Positions 1 to 8,880 of a stretch of DNA of 64,000 nt are shown piece after piece (position 1 is the stretch's first letter; each line of letters begins with the position of its first letter). The position numbers and the translations under genes were made by a program. The notes beneath the pieces were generated by a model, which searched no databases, had not been told where the DNA came from, and saw only the letters and a program-made list of their open reading frames with translations. The DNA is from Alphaproteobacteria bacterium (GTDB lineage Bacteria; Pseudomonadota; Alphaproteobacteria; Micropepsales; Micropepsaceae), in the NCBI GenBank assembly GCA_021325375.1, contig JAJPHG010000037.1:62001-126000 (forward strand), given 5' to 3'.

Positions 1-252
1 GGCTTCGTCCCGGGCATCCTCGACCGCGGCGTGATCGACGAGGTCATGACCATCTCCAACGAGACCGCGTTCACGACCGCGCGCAAGGCCGCGAAGATGG
101 AGGGCATCCCGGTCGGCATCTCATCGGGTGCCGCGATCGCGGCGGCGCTGGAGGTCGGCGCGCGGCCGGGCATGGAAGGCAAGACGATCGTGGTGATCAT
201 CCCCTCCTTCGCCGAACGCTATCTCTCGACCGCGCTGTTCGAGGGGCTCTAG
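1..252 (+). CDS. cysK: Cysteine synthase A, C-terminal end (partial)
   Basis: This is the last 83 residues of an O-acetylserine sulfhydrylase, the PLP enzyme that makes cysteine from O-acetylserine and sulfide in the cytoplasm. The frame is open from base 1. The segment GIPVGISSGAAIAAAL matches the conserved glycine/serine-rich stretch near the C-terminus of CysK-type enzymes, and the ending TIVVIIPSFAERYLSTALFE is the typical CysK tail. The start and the PLP lysine lie outside the window. A cystathionine beta-synthase-like paralogue cannot be fully excluded, but the tail favours CysK. Confidence 0.9.
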   Translation, partial: GFVPGILDRGVIDEVMTISNETAFTTARKAAKMEGIPVGISSGAAIAAALEVGARPGMEGKTIVVIIPSFAERYLSTALFEGL

Positions 253-276
253 GTCCGTACTCAATTGAAAATTCGA

Positions 277-407
277 TGTCATGGCCCGCGAATGCGGGCC
301 ACCCAGGTGAAACCCTGCGACAATCACTCGATATTTCGTTGATGTCGCCCAATAGGAATTCAGGGTGCAGAACCCACCTGGGCGGCCCGCATTCGCGGGC
401 CGTGACA
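277..407. repeat. Long inverted repeat (GGCCCGC palindromic family), copy 1
   Basis: Two arms of about 43 bases face each other: TGTCATGGCCCGCGAATGCG... on the left and its near-complement ending ...GCGGGCCGTGACA on the right. Each arm also contains its own hairpin, GGCCCGC-4 bases-GCGGGCC. A second full copy lies at 44553-44684 and a half-copy at 38555-38607. It sits just after cysK and may act as a terminator or a non-autonomous palindromic element. No transposase is nearby. Confidence 0.85.
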
Positions 408-871
408 AGTAGTTGAAAATGCGGACGCTATTGAGTCCAGACCCTAGACGTGAGCGCGATCCACTTACGTCGAAACCTGCGCTGCCGCCTCGATTCGAGC
501 TTGCAGATCTGTCCTTACGATCTCATCGCCTTCGCATAACGCTATGCGTCTTTGCGCAGTTGAAAGCGCGCGGCGGCGTCACGACTTCTCTTTCGGAGGC
601 GAAGTCTGCGCGAAAGACGACTCGAACATGCGCGCGAGTTCTGTACAGAAGCATGGCGGCCCACACCTTATGTTCCGCGGACGCGCGCGAGACGGGTTGA
701 ATGCAGATTTTCGAGGGACCCCTTCCCCTTCGAAAAGCGAGGTTCGAATGCACCGCGCGCGCGGTACCGCAAGATGTTGTGCTTTTTCGGGGAGGGCATA
801 CTCTAGAATTTCCTCTTGCGCCGTCCCCAGGGTCCGCCCTCACCGGTGACGGCGCAAACGAGGAGACCAGC
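408..871. other. Intergenic region without recognisable gene
   Basis: About 460 bases lie between the repeat and the CPBP protease. Open frames here have no family features or convincing ribosome sites. A T-loop-like GGTTCGAA at about 739 is not part of a tRNA fold. The only functional element seen is the AGGAGACC ribosome site just upstream of 872. Confidence 0.5.
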
Positions 872-1597
872 ATGAGCACCACCACACCGCGCATCGGGCC
901 TTGGGCGGCCATAGGACTGATGATCGCCGTCTTCATCGCCCTGGAGTTCGTGCTGCCCGTGGCGCGCGCGGCGGTGACGCCGCTGCTGGCGATCACCGGA
1001 CCGCGCGACAGGGTCGCGCTCCAGGCCGCAAGCTCGATCGCGCTCGTTTGGACTCTGTTCGCGGCGGCGTTGGTGCTTCTGCGCCTGCGCGGACAGAGCT
1101 TGCGCGACATCGGCTGGATGCGGCCGGCGCGCATCTGGGGCTGGCTGCTGGCCGCCCTCTTCGCCGCGATCTATGGCGGCGGGGTCGTCTCCAACATGAT
1201 CAGGGTCGGCGCGCCGGTCGCGACGGACTGGTCGCTGTGGCGCATCGCCATCGCGCTCGGCATCGGCATCTCGGCCGGCATCTGCGAGGAGACCGTGTTC
1301 CGCGGCTTCCTGATGGGCCAGGCGCGTGACGGCGGCGCGCATTGGTCAGTGCAGATCCTCCTCTCCGCGCTGCTGTTCGGCCTCGCCCATGTCGGCTGGG
1401 GCGCGCTGGGCGGCCATATGCAGCTCGGCCAGGCCTTCGGCGCTGCCGGCGCGACGGCGGTCCTGGCCCTGATGATGGCGGCGACGTATCTTGCGGGAGG
1501 ACGCAGCCTGACGCCCGCGATCCTGGCGCATGGCGTCATCGATGTGCTGATCGAGCCGTGGCTCTTGCTCTATGCGGTGACAGGCGGGCATTTTTAA
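872..1597 (+). CDS. CPBP family intramembrane glutamic endopeptidase
   Basis: A 241-residue polytopic membrane protein of the CPBP (Abi/CAAX protease-like) family, which cleaves substrates within the membrane. The family motifs are visible: EETVFR at 139-144 (EExxxR), a histidine in FGLAH at about 173, and SLTPAILAHGVID at 212-224 with the last conserved histidine. At least five to six hydrophobic segments span the protein. The start at 872 is chosen because AGGAGACC lies 7-8 bases upstream; the frame stays open further upstream but without a ribosome site. The substrate is unknown. The GST gene follows after 19 bases on the same strand. Confidence 0.85.
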   Translation: MSTTTPRIGPWAAIGLMIAVFIALEFVLPVARAAVTPLLAITGPRDRVALQAASSIALVWTLFAAALVLLRLRGQSLRDIGWMRPARIWGWLLAALFAAIYGGGVVSNMIRVGAPVATDWSLWRIAIALGIGISAGICEETVFRGFLMGQARDGGAHWSVQILLSALLFGLAHVGWGALGGHMQLGQAFGAAGATAVLALMMAATYLAGGRSLTPAILAHGVIDVLIEPWLLLYAVTGGHF

Positions 1598-1616
1598 GAC
1601 GGAAAAAGGAGACTGC

Positions 1617-2216
1617 ATGAAGCTCTTCTACGCCCCCGGCGCCTGCTCGCTGTCGCCGCACATCGTCGCCGAGGAAGCCGGCATCGCGCTCGATCTCGCC
1701 GAGGTGGACCTTAAGGCCCACAAGACAAAGGACGGCGCCGACTACTACGCGATCAACCCGAAAGGTTCGGTGCCCGCGCTCGTTCTCGACGACGGCCAGC
1801 TTCTGACCGAAGGCCCGGCGATCGTGCAGTACATCGCCGACCGCAACCCCGCGAGCGGACTGGCGCCCGCCTGCGGCACGCTGGAGCGCTACCGCCTCCA
1901 GGAATGGCTCACCTTCATCAATGGCGAGATCCACAAGACGTTCGGCCCCCTGTTCCACGGCGCGAGCGGCGATTTGCGCAAGCAGACGATCGAGACGATC
2001 GAGAAGCGCTTTGCCTTCGTCGAGAAGGCGCTCGCGGACCGGCCATTCCTCCTGGGCAATACGTTCACCGCGGCCGATGCCTATTTCTTCGTCATGCTGA
2101 CCTGGGCGAAGAAGATGCACATCGCGCTTTCGCCGGCATTGAGCGCGTGGTTCGACAAGGTCGCCGCGCGGCCCAAGGTGCACGCCGCGATGGCGGCGGA
2201 AGGTCTCGTGAAGTAG
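1617..2216 (+). CDS. Glutathione S-transferase, beta class
   Basis: A 199-residue cytoplasmic glutathione transferase. The N-terminal thioredoxin-like half (about 1-80) carries MKLFYAPGACSLSPHI, where Cys10 is the residue typical of bacterial beta-class enzymes, and GSVPAL with the cis-proline that contacts glutathione. The C-terminal half (about 85-199) is the helical substrate domain. GGAGA stands just upstream of the ATG. It is followed after 4 bases by the DUF6065 gene, so the two are probably co-transcribed. The substrate cannot be told from sequence. Confidence 0.92.
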   Translation: MKLFYAPGACSLSPHIVAEEAGIALDLAEVDLKAHKTKDGADYYAINPKGSVPALVLDDGQLLTEGPAIVQYIADRNPASGLAPACGTLERYRLQEWLTFINGEIHKTFGPLFHGASGDLRKQTIETIEKRFAFVEKALADRPFLLGNTFTAADAYFFVMLTWAKKMHIALSPALSAWFDKVAARPKVHAAMAAEGLVK

Positions 2217-2220
2217 AGCC

Positions 2221-2982
2221 ATGACCGACGCGCTTCCGCCCCTTACGCTCGAATGCTTCGCGCTCACCTCGGCGCTGCCCAGGCTCGCCGCCGCCGATCC
2301 GAAGCGCGCCTGGATGGACGCGTTCCCGGAGCGCCATGCCTATCGCTGCCTGCCGCTCGCCATCGCCAACGCCTATGGCTGGGAGATCCTCTCGCCCTGC
2401 TCGCTCGACATCGAATGGCGCGGCGGTCTCGAATCCAAGGACATCAGGATCAGGGCGACCGACGGCTTTCGCGATATCGAGCATTTCGCGGCGTCGAACT
2501 TCACCCGCGGCATCGTCACCTTCCACACCGGCTATCTGTTCCGCACCTCGCCCGGCTGGCAGCTCATGGCGACGGGTCCGTTCAACAAGCCCAAGCACGG
2601 GATCGCGCCGCTCACCGGCCTCATCGAGACCGACTGGCTCCCCTATCCCTTCACGATGAACTGGCAGCTCACCGCGCCCGGCAAGGTGCATTTCGACAAG
2701 GGCGAGCCGGTGTGCCTCATCTATCCCGTGCCGCAGGGCGCGCTGAACGAGCTCACACCGGTCGTCAAGCCGATCACGGCCGAGCCCGACCTGGCGCGCC
2801 AGCTCGGCGTGTGGCGCGAGAAGCGCGAGGAGTTCATGCGCGGCTTCAATGCCAACGACCCGGCGGTGCTCAAGCAGCAATGGCAGAAATTCTATTTCCG
2901 CGGTGAGCTCGCCGAAGCCGGCACCAAGGCGCCCGCGCATGAGAACAAGCTGCGCCTCAACGACCCGAAGGTCGGGGGTTAG
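2221..2982 (+). CDS. DUF6065 family protein
   Basis: A 253-residue protein without signal peptide or membrane segments. The pattern, with LPLAIANAYGWEILSP near the N-terminus, FHTGYLFRT in the middle and NWQLTAPG...FDKGEPVCLIYPVP in the C-terminal half, is what I associate with DUF6065, an uncharacterised family thought to have a jelly-roll-like fold. No catalytic residues can be assigned. It follows the GST gene by only 4 bases and overlaps the end of the convergent dienelactone hydrolase gene by 4 bases. Confidence 0.7.
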   Translation: MTDALPPLTLECFALTSALPRLAAADPKRAWMDAFPERHAYRCLPLAIANAYGWEILSPCSLDIEWRGGLESKDIRIRATDGFRDIEHFAASNFTRGIVTFHTGYLFRTSPGWQLMATGPFNKPKHGIAPLTGLIETDWLPYPFTMNWQLTAPGKVHFDKGEPVCLIYPVPQGALNELTPVVKPITAEPDLARQLGVWREKREEFMRGFNANDPAVLKQQWQKFYFRGELAEAGTKAPAHENKLRLNDPKVGG

Positions 2983-3692
2983 AACACCTCGCCGAACAGC
3001 AGCTTCATATGCGCCCAGGAGCGGCGGTCGGTGGGCGCGTGGTATTTGAACCCGGGCATGTCGAGCGCGTCGACGGAGGTGTCGGTGTAGCTGTGCGCGG
3101 CGCCGCTATAGGACATGAACTGCCAATCGGCGCCGGCGGCGTTCATCAGCTCGGCGAATTTCTCGCGCGCGGAGGCCGGGATCAGCGGATCGTCGGCGCC
3201 GGCGCAGATCATCACCTTGGGGCCGACCGGGCGGTCGTCCTTGTCCGGCAGCGCCACCGGCCCCGACATGCCGGGGTGGAACGCGACGACGGCTTTCAGC
3301 GCATTCAAATCCCGCGCCATCTCCAGCACCACCGCGCCGCCGAAACAGTATCCCACGGCCGCGAGCCGCGAAGGGTCGACGCCGCTTTGGGACTTCAGGA
3401 CCTCGAGCCCTGCGAACGCGCGGCGGCGCAGTTCCGGCGGATCCTTCATCAAGCCCTGCAGCAGCGCCATCGCCTGCTCGCGGCTGGTCGCGGTCTCGCC
3501 GTACATGTCGAGCGCGAATGCCGTGTAGCCCTCACCCGCCAGCATGCGCGCACGCTCGCGCGAATGCTCGCTCAGGCCGTTGCCCTGATGGCAGACGAGA
3601 ACGCCGGGCCGTGGTCCCGCACCATCCGGCTCGGCGAGATAGCCGGTCAACGCCTTGTCGCCCACCGTGTAGGAGATGTCTCTGGTCCGCAT
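2979..3692 (-). CDS. Dienelactone hydrolase family protein
   Basis: A 237-residue alpha/beta hydrolase of the dienelactone hydrolase family, which opens lactones or cleaves related esters in the cytoplasm. The triad is readable: the nucleophile Cys116 in GYCFGG, Asp168 in AGADDPLIP and His200 in SGAAHSY. The start at 3692 is preferred over the upstream ATG at 3725 because GGAGGCGGAC lies directly before it. It is convergent with the DUF6065 gene. The true substrate is unknown; most genomic members do not act on chlorocatechol products. Confidence 0.9.
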   Translation of the reverse strand: MRTRDISYTVGDKALTGYLAEPDGAGPRPGVLVCHQGNGLSEHSRERARMLAGEGYTAFALDMYGETATSREQAMALLQGLMKDPPELRRRAFAGLEVLKSQSGVDPSRLAAVGYCFGGAVVLEMARDLNALKAVVAFHPGMSGPVALPDKDDRPVGPKVMICAGADDPLIPASAREKFAELMNAAGADWQFMSYSGAAHSYTDTSVDALDMPGFKYHAPTDRRSWAHMKLLFGEVF

Positions 3693-3814
3693 GTCCGCCT
3701 CCGCGTTCGCAGATATGTCGCACATCCGCCGAGCCGCCGGAACGCGGCCGAATGCGGAATTGACCTGTGCGCGGCTTTTCGCGGATGATCGCGGCGCTTT
3801 CGCAGGACGAAGCC

Positions 3815-4216
3815 ATGCACGTCGACGGAGAATGTCATTGCGGCCGCATCGCCTATGAGGCGAAGGTCGATCCGCTCAAGAGCGCGATCTGCAACTGCAC
3901 CGACTGCCAGAAATTCTCCGGCTCGCCCTGGCGCGCGAGCGTTCCGACGACAGTGGAGAACTTCCGCCTGTTGCGCGGCACGCTCAAGACCTATGTCAAG
4001 ACCGCCGACAGCGGCGTGAAGCGGCTTCAGGCGTTCTGCGGCGATTGCGGATCTGCGATCTATGCGACCACCGCGGAGAACCAGACGCTCTTCAACCTGC
4101 GCCTGGGGGCGTTGAAGCAGGCGGCCTCCCTGCCGCCGCAGCGGCAGATCTGGACGGAGTCGGCGCTGCCTTGGGCGCACGACATCACCGGCGTCCCCGG
4201 CGTGCCGAGAGGCTAA
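3815..4216 (+). CDS. GFA (CENP-V/GFA) family zinc protein
   Basis: A 133-residue protein of the Gfa/CENP-V fold, named after the glutathione-dependent formaldehyde-activating enzyme. The zinc-binding cysteines are all present: GECHCG (Cys7, Cys9), CNCTDC (Cys26, Cys28, Cys31) and CGDCGS (Cys75, Cys78). The start at 3815 gives the usual short N-terminus before the first CxC and has AGGACG upstream; in-frame ATGs at 3767 and 3785 are possible. Most family members lack proven formaldehyde activity, so the role is unassigned. Its stop overlaps the end of the convergent oxidoreductase gene. Confidence 0.88.
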   Translation: MHVDGECHCGRIAYEAKVDPLKSAICNCTDCQKFSGSPWRASVPTTVENFRLLRGTLKTYVKTADSGVKRLQAFCGDCGSAIYATTAENQTLFNLRLGALKQAASLPPQRQIWTESALPWAHDITGVPGVPRG

Positions 4217-5298
4217 GCCCGGATCCAGTGCGCGTATTGCGCCGGAAGCACCCATTTGAAGTCCGGCAGGTTCAGCGCGCGCGCCGCGTGGTAGGGCCAG
4301 TTCGGATCGTCGAGCATCGCGTGCGCGAGCATGATGAGGTCCGCCTGGCCGTCGCGGACGATCGCGTCGGCCTGCACCGGCTCGCGGATGAACCAGCCGC
4401 ACGCCGTGGTGATACCGGCCTCGCGTCGGATGCGCTCGCAGAACGGCGCCATGAAAGCCGGACCCCACGGGATCTTCGAGATGTCCGGCGTGTTGAAGCC
4501 GACGCTGACGTCGATGAGATCGAGCCCGCCCCGCTTGAACCGCTTGATGAGATCGATGCTCTCCTCGACCGTCTGGCTGTCGTCGGTGAAATCGGAGATG
4601 CCGAGACGCGCCGCGAGCGGCAGGTGTTCCGGCCACACCGCACGCACTGCGGAGAACGTCTCCACGAGGAACCGGATGCGGTTCTCGAAGCTGCCGCCAT
4701 ATTCGTCGGTGCGCTTGTTGGCGATCGGCGAGAAGAAGCTCTGCGCCAGATAACCGTGCGCGAAATGGAGCTCGAGCAGCTCGAATCCCGCCGCGAGCGC
4801 GCGCTCGGCGGCGGCGACGAAATCGCCCTGCACGCGCCGGATATCGGCCTTCGTCATCGCGATGGGCACGCGCGGCAGATTCGCGCCGAAGGCGTCGGCG
4901 CTGGGGCCGATAGGCTGCCAGGCGCGCGGATCGTCCGGCTTCATGTGATCGTCGCCTTCCCATGGGCGATTGGCGGATGCCTTGCGCCCCGCATGCGCGA
5001 TCTGCATGCCGGGAACGACGCCGTGCTTCTTGAGGAACGCAATGACGCGCGGCCACTTCCCGGCCTGGGCATCGTTCCAGATGCCGGAGCACCCCGGCGT
5101 GATGCGGCCCTCGGGGGAGACGGCGGTGGCCTCGGCGACGACGAGGCCGGCACCGCCGATGGCATGGGAGCCGAGATGGATGAGGTGCCAGTCGTTGATG
5201 ACGCCGTCATCCGCCGAGTACTGGCACATCGGCGCCACCGCGATGCGGTTCTTCAGCGTGACGGATTTGAGCGCGAGCTTGTCGAACAAGGCGGCCAT
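4213..5298 (-). CDS. NADH:flavin oxidoreductase/NADH oxidase (Old Yellow Enzyme family)
   Basis: A 361-residue FMN-dependent ene-reductase, a TIM barrel that reduces activated carbon-carbon double bonds with NAD(P)H. The family signature HGYLAQSFFSPIANKR followed by DEYGGSFENRIRF lies at about 175-210, and the N-terminal SVTLKNRIAVAPMCQYSA is the classic opening of YqjM-type enzymes. It is a likely detoxification or xenobiotic reductase, in keeping with the GST, Gfa-like and dienelactone hydrolase genes around it. It is convergent with the Gfa-like gene (4-base overlap). Confidence 0.92.
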   Translation of the reverse strand: MAALFDKLALKSVTLKNRIAVAPMCQYSADDGVINDWHLIHLGSHAIGGAGLVVAEATAVSPEGRITPGCSGIWNDAQAGKWPRVIAFLKKHGVVPGMQIAHAGRKASANRPWEGDDHMKPDDPRAWQPIGPSADAFGANLPRVPIAMTKADIRRVQGDFVAAAERALAAGFELLELHFAHGYLAQSFFSPIANKRTDEYGGSFENRIRFLVETFSAVRAVWPEHLPLAARLGISDFTDDSQTVEESIDLIKRFKRGGLDLIDVSVGFNTPDISKIPWGPAFMAPFCERIRREAGITTACGWFIREPVQADAIVRDGQADLIMLAHAMLDDPNWPYHAARALNLPDFKWVLPAQYAHWIRA

Positions 5299-5327
5299 GA
5301 AAGTCTCCGGATTGCGATGGGAGACAC

Positions 5328-6266
5328 TTATCCGCCCTGCATCGCCTTTGCCAGCAGGTCCGGCCTGTCGGTGCAGATCGCGTCGAGGCCGAGCGCGACC
5401 AGCCGCTTCATCTGCGCGGGATCGTCGACGGTCCAGGCGCCGAGCTTCAAACCCAGAGAGCGCGCTTCCGCAACGGTCGCGGCATCGATGTCCGTGAGAG
5501 TGGGGAACCAGCCCTGCCCGCCCGCCGCCTTGATCGCGCGCCGGATCGAGCCTTCATGCTTCACCGCGTCGAAGCCGCCTGCCCATGGCGACGTCCCGCT
5601 CGCCGCCCAATGGCGCAGCATCAGGAGCGCGGCTTCCGCCGGCGGATCGTCCTCGGCCGGCGGCACGCCGTCGCGGAACCAGCTCGCGGCCAGCGTCGTG
5701 AACCAGCAAGCGGCCTGCGGCGCGATCTCCTTGACGCGCAACAGCCCCGGCCAATCGAAGCCGACGAACACGGTGCGGTCGAGGTAGTCGCCCAGGACTT
5801 TCACCGTCGCATCGGCGAGCGCACGCGGATCGGCGGAAAGATCGCGGTCGGCGAAGGACGTCTTCAGCTCGACGAAAAGATGGAACGGCTTCGACGCCGA
5901 CCTTGCGATGGCGATCACCTGGGCAAGCGTCGGGATGCGCTCGCCGTCGACCGCCCTCACGTCGGGATGCGTACGGGCATATTCGCTCGCCGGATCGCAG
6001 CGCCCGATATCGAAGGCGCGCAGCTCGGCGAGCGTCATGTCCTTGATGCGTGGCGTCGGGCGCGCGAGGAACCTGCCGTCCGGTCCGCGCGTGATCTCGG
6101 GCTTGAGGCGATAGTCGTGATAGACCACGACCTCGCCGTCCTTCGAGAGCTGCACGTCGAGCTCCGCGCCGCCGCATCCGCGCGCCACCGCATAGCGGAA
6201 CGCCGCGAGCGTGTTCTCCGGATACAGCGCGGCCCCGCCGCGATGGGCGATGTTGAGGACGGTCAT
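5328..6266 (-). CDS. Glycerophosphodiester phosphodiesterase family protein
   Basis: A 312-residue TIM-barrel phosphodiesterase that hydrolyses glycerophosphodiesters to glycerol-3-phosphate and an alcohol. The N-terminus reads MTVLNIAHRGGAALYPENTL with the conserved His-Arg pair, followed by GGAELDVQLSKDGEVVVYHD with the metal-binding Glu and Asp and the second histidine. There is no signal peptide, so it is cytoplasmic. The ATG at 6266 overlaps the stop of the DUF5655 gene (ATGA), the last link of a three-gene operon. A much longer open frame continues upstream but is a shadow of that neighbour. Confidence 0.92.
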   Translation of the reverse strand: MTVLNIAHRGGAALYPENTLAAFRYAVARGCGGAELDVQLSKDGEVVVYHDYRLKPEITRGPDGRFLARPTPRIKDMTLAELRAFDIGRCDPASEYARTHPDVRAVDGERIPTLAQVIAIARSASKPFHLFVELKTSFADRDLSADPRALADATVKVLGDYLDRTVFVGFDWPGLLRVKEIAPQAACWFTTLAASWFRDGVPPAEDDPPAEAALLMLRHWAASGTSPWAGGFDAVKHEGSIRRAIKAAGGQGWFPTLTDIDAATVAEARSLGLKLGAWTVDDPAQMKRLVALGLDAICTDRPDLLAKAMQGG

Positions 6267-6697
6267 GCGGCGCGCGCTCCATGGCGTTTGCGATCGACGG
6301 CATAGGCCTCCTTCAGCAGTCCTGCGACACGCGAATCCGCGTCGGCCGGCGCCGCCAGGATGAAGACATGCACATAGTTGTTGTTGAGCTTGTCCACCTT
6401 GCGCACCGGCGGCCGCGCCTTGCCGTGGTCGAGCACGACATGGCAATGCAGGTCGTTCTTCCTGACCGTCACAGAAGCAAAGCGCGTGTTGGCCTGCAGC
6501 GCGATGCGCGTCTTGACCGGCCGCAGCGTGACCGGTCCGTTGCGTTCGGCCAGCGCGACGAGCTTGTCGAACGTCTCGCGCAGACTGGGCTGCTTGCCCG
6601 CGAAATGCGCCTCGACCGGCACGTTCACGCAGGAATGCCAGACCTTCGCTGTGACGAAGGTCTGGCCGCATTTCGGACAGGTCCAGAGCGGTTTCAC
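6263..6697 (-). CDS. DUF5655 domain-containing protein with N-terminal zinc ribbon
   Basis: A 144-residue protein starting at a GTG (6697) that overlaps the acyl-CoA dehydrogenase stop in a GTGA arrangement. The N-terminus WTCPKCGQTFVTAKVWHSC is a small zinc-finger-like motif. The rest, including RETFDKLVALAERNGPVT and the central FASVTVRKNDLHCHVVL, resembles the DUF5655 domain, whose function is unknown. The 4-base overlaps on both sides argue for tightly coupled expression with the dehydrogenase and the phosphodiesterase, but I see no biochemical link. Confidence 0.8.
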   Translation of the reverse strand: MKPLWTCPKCGQTFVTAKVWHSCVNVPVEAHFAGKQPSLRETFDKLVALAERNGPVTLRPVKTRIALQANTRFASVTVRKNDLHCHVVLDHGKARPPVRKVDKLNNNYVHVFILAAPADADSRVAGLLKEAYAVDRKRHGARAA

Positions 6698-7977
6698 GCC
6701 CGCGGACGGTTCTTGCCGATGAAGCCGAACATGTGGCCGGCGACGTTGCGGATCTGGATCTCGTCGGAGCCTTCGGTGATGCGGTAGCGCCGGTGGTGGC
6801 GGTAGATGTGCTCGAACTGCTTGTGGCGCGAATAGCCCCAGCCGCCATGCGTCTGCATCGCCTGGTCGGCCGCGTCGCAGACCAGGCGGTTTGCACGGTA
6901 GTTGCACATCGACACCTTGTCGGAGAGATAGAGCTGGATCTCCGGCCCCGTCATGCGGTCCATCTCCCACGCCGTGCGATAGATCAGCCAGCGCAGCATC
7001 TCGCATTCGGTCTGCAGCTCGACCAGCGGCCATTGGATCGCCTGGTTGCGCGACAAGGGCTTGCCGAACGGCTTGCGCACGTTGGCATAGTCGACGCTCT
7101 CGTTGATGCAGTACTGCGCCGCGCCCACACCCGACGCCGCCTGGCGGATGCGGTTCTCGTGCACGAAATGGCGCGCGAGGACGAGGCCGTTGTCGACCGG
7201 CCCGAACACCGCGCCCTCCGGCACCCACACGTTCTTGAACGACACGCGCGCGTGATCGGTCGGCATGTTGAAGGTCCACATATACTCTTCGATCTTCACG
7301 CCTTCTGCGTCCATCGGCACGATGATGCAGGTGAGGCCGCGCGCGTCGCCGTCCTCGCCGGAGGTGCGGCAGAACACCATGTCGTGGGTGGCGACGTGGA
7401 CGCCCGTGTTCCACATCTTCTCGCCGTTGATGCGCCAGCCGTCGCCATCCTTGACCGCGCGCGTCTCCATCCAGGTGGCGTCGGAGCCGTGCTTGGGCTC
7501 GGTCAATCCGAATGCGATGCGCGCCTTGCCCTCCAGCATCTTCGGCAGCAGCGTCTTCTTCTGCTCGTCGGTGCCGAAATCGCGCATCATCAGGATCTGC
7601 GGGAAGTTGCCGACGATCGACGTCTCGTTCTGCAGGTCGTTGTGCAGGCCGAGCCCCTTGGCCGCCAGATGCTCGCGGATGATGGCCATCGCGAGGTTGC
7701 CGATGTTCTTGCCGCCGTACTCCTCGGGCAGCGCCAGGCGCAGGAACCCCGCCTTGTCGGCCAGCTTGCGCATCTCGCCGAGCAGCGCCTCCCATTCCTT
7801 GCGCGGCAGCCCGCCATGCTCGAAATCGGTGCGCGCCCATTCGCGGCGATGATCGAAGAAGCGGTCGTTGTCGTCCCGGCGCTGCAGCGGCACGATCTCG
7901 CGCTCGATGAAGTCGTCGAGACGCGCGAGAAGATCGGTGATGTCCTTCGGAATCGAAAAGTCCATGATTTCCTCCAA
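6694..7977 (-). CDS. Acyl-CoA dehydrogenase family protein
   Basis: A 427-residue flavoprotein of the acyl-CoA dehydrogenase superfamily, which introduces a trans double bond into acyl-CoA using FAD. The order of domains is typical: N-terminal helical part, middle beta domain with AFGLTEPKHGSDAT, and C-terminal helical domain with the conserved QTHGGWGYSRHKQFEHIYR...ITEGSDEIQIR. The C-terminal segment is strongly of the long-chain/bacterial type. AGGAAATC precedes the ATG. It is the first gene of the operon 7977-5328. Confidence 0.93.
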   Translation of the reverse strand: MEEIMDFSIPKDITDLLARLDDFIEREIVPLQRRDDNDRFFDHRREWARTDFEHGGLPRKEWEALLGEMRKLADKAGFLRLALPEEYGGKNIGNLAMAIIREHLAAKGLGLHNDLQNETSIVGNFPQILMMRDFGTDEQKKTLLPKMLEGKARIAFGLTEPKHGSDATWMETRAVKDGDGWRINGEKMWNTGVHVATHDMVFCRTSGEDGDARGLTCIIVPMDAEGVKIEEYMWTFNMPTDHARVSFKNVWVPEGAVFGPVDNGLVLARHFVHENRIRQAASGVGAAQYCINESVDYANVRKPFGKPLSRNQAIQWPLVELQTECEMLRWLIYRTAWEMDRMTGPEIQLYLSDKVSMCNYRANRLVCDAADQAMQTHGGWGYSRHKQFEHIYRHHRRYRITEGSDEIQIRNVAGHMFGFIGKNRPRA

Positions 7978-8043
7978 TAGCGATGGCGGAAGTCTAGGCG
8001 CAGAGCGTCCCGGCCAAAAGCGCTATCGTAGGGAGCTCGGATA

Positions 8044-8880
8044 CTAGCGCTCAGCGGCGTTCTGGATCGGCTGCGCCAGCGCCGGCCGCTGCTCCGGGGC
8101 GCTCGCCCGGATGCGCTCGTCCCAGGATAGGATCTCCCTGCGCCACACGTCCGGAAGCGGCTCGGCCTGCTCCATGATCGCGAGCAGGCCTTTGAAGTTG
8201 ATCACCCGGATGCCCTGGCCGTTGCGCACCACGATGCGGCTGCGCAGGAACGGTCCGAGCGTGCGGTTGAGCGTCTGGCGCGACACGCCGAGCATGTTGG
8301 CGAGTTCGTCCTGCGTCAGGTCGATCGGTGAAGGATCGGGTTCCACCGGCGGCTCCTCATTCATCACGTTCGAACGGCGCGGCAGGAACGCCAGAAGTTT
8401 GGCCAGCCGCGCCGGGAGCGCGTCCACAGACGTGGAGATGCGCACCTCAATGTCGAGACGCGCGCGCCGGGCCACGAGAATGGCCATCTCGCGCAACCGG
8501 TCCGCGTCACCGAGCGCGGCCCACAGAGCGTTGCGCGGAATGAAAACGATCAGGCCCTCACGGCGTGCCGAATAGCTGAGCGGCGCGGGCCAGTCGTCGA
8601 CCGCCGGGAACAAGCCGAAAGTATCGCCCGGCCATAGCACGGCGTTGAGGAAATACTTGCCGTCGCCGGTGCTGTGGAAGAGGCACACGCTGCCCGTGCC
8701 TATGACCCAAAGACCGGTCGCGGGATTGCCGCGTTCCTCGATGATCTCGCCTTGCGCGTAGTGCCTGAGCTCGGATTCGCGCGCCAGCGAGTCGATCGCC
8801 GCCTGCGGCCACCCGTCGAACGGACGCGCCGTCCGCAACGTCGCCTTGATCTTCTCGCGGCTTTCAAGCTTAACGCGCAA
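8044..8880 (-). CDS. Crp/Fnr family transcriptional regulator
   Basis: A cyclic-nucleotide-binding-domain regulator of about 278 residues. The N-terminal beta-barrel contains LRHYAQGEIIEERGNPATGLWVIGTGSV and ends with LWPGDTFGLFP. The C-terminal winged helix has LTQDELANMLGVSRQTLNRTL, a Crp-type helix-turn-helix. No FNR-type cysteine cluster precedes the barrel, so it is more likely a Crp-like sensor. The start is uncertain: TTG at 8880 has GGGGGAG seven bases upstream and gives a normal N-terminus, while an in-frame ATG at 9072 would add 64 residues without domain features. The target genes are unknown. Confidence 0.8.
   Translation of the reverse strand: MRVKLESREKIKATLRTARPFDGWPQAAIDSLARESELRHYAQGEIIEERGNPATGLWVIGTGSVCLFHSTGDGKYFLNAVLWPGDTFGLFPAVDDWPAPLSYSARREGLIVFIPRNALWAALGDADRLREMAILVARRARLDIEVRISTSVDALPARLAKLLAFLPRRSNVMNEEPPVEPDPSPIDLTQDELANMLGVSRQTLNRTLGPFLRSRIVVRNGQGIRVINFKGLLAIMEQAEPLPDVWRREILSWDERIRASAPEQRPALAQPIQNAAER

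Noticed and set aside
730..760. Possible tRNA T-arm (GGTTCGAA)
   Set aside because: The flanking bases do not form a T-stem and no acceptor or anticodon stems can be drawn.
4045..5787. A 580-codon plus-strand frame opposite the flavin oxidoreductase
   Set aside because: Antisense to a protein with clear Old Yellow Enzyme motifs; composition is that of a shadow frame.
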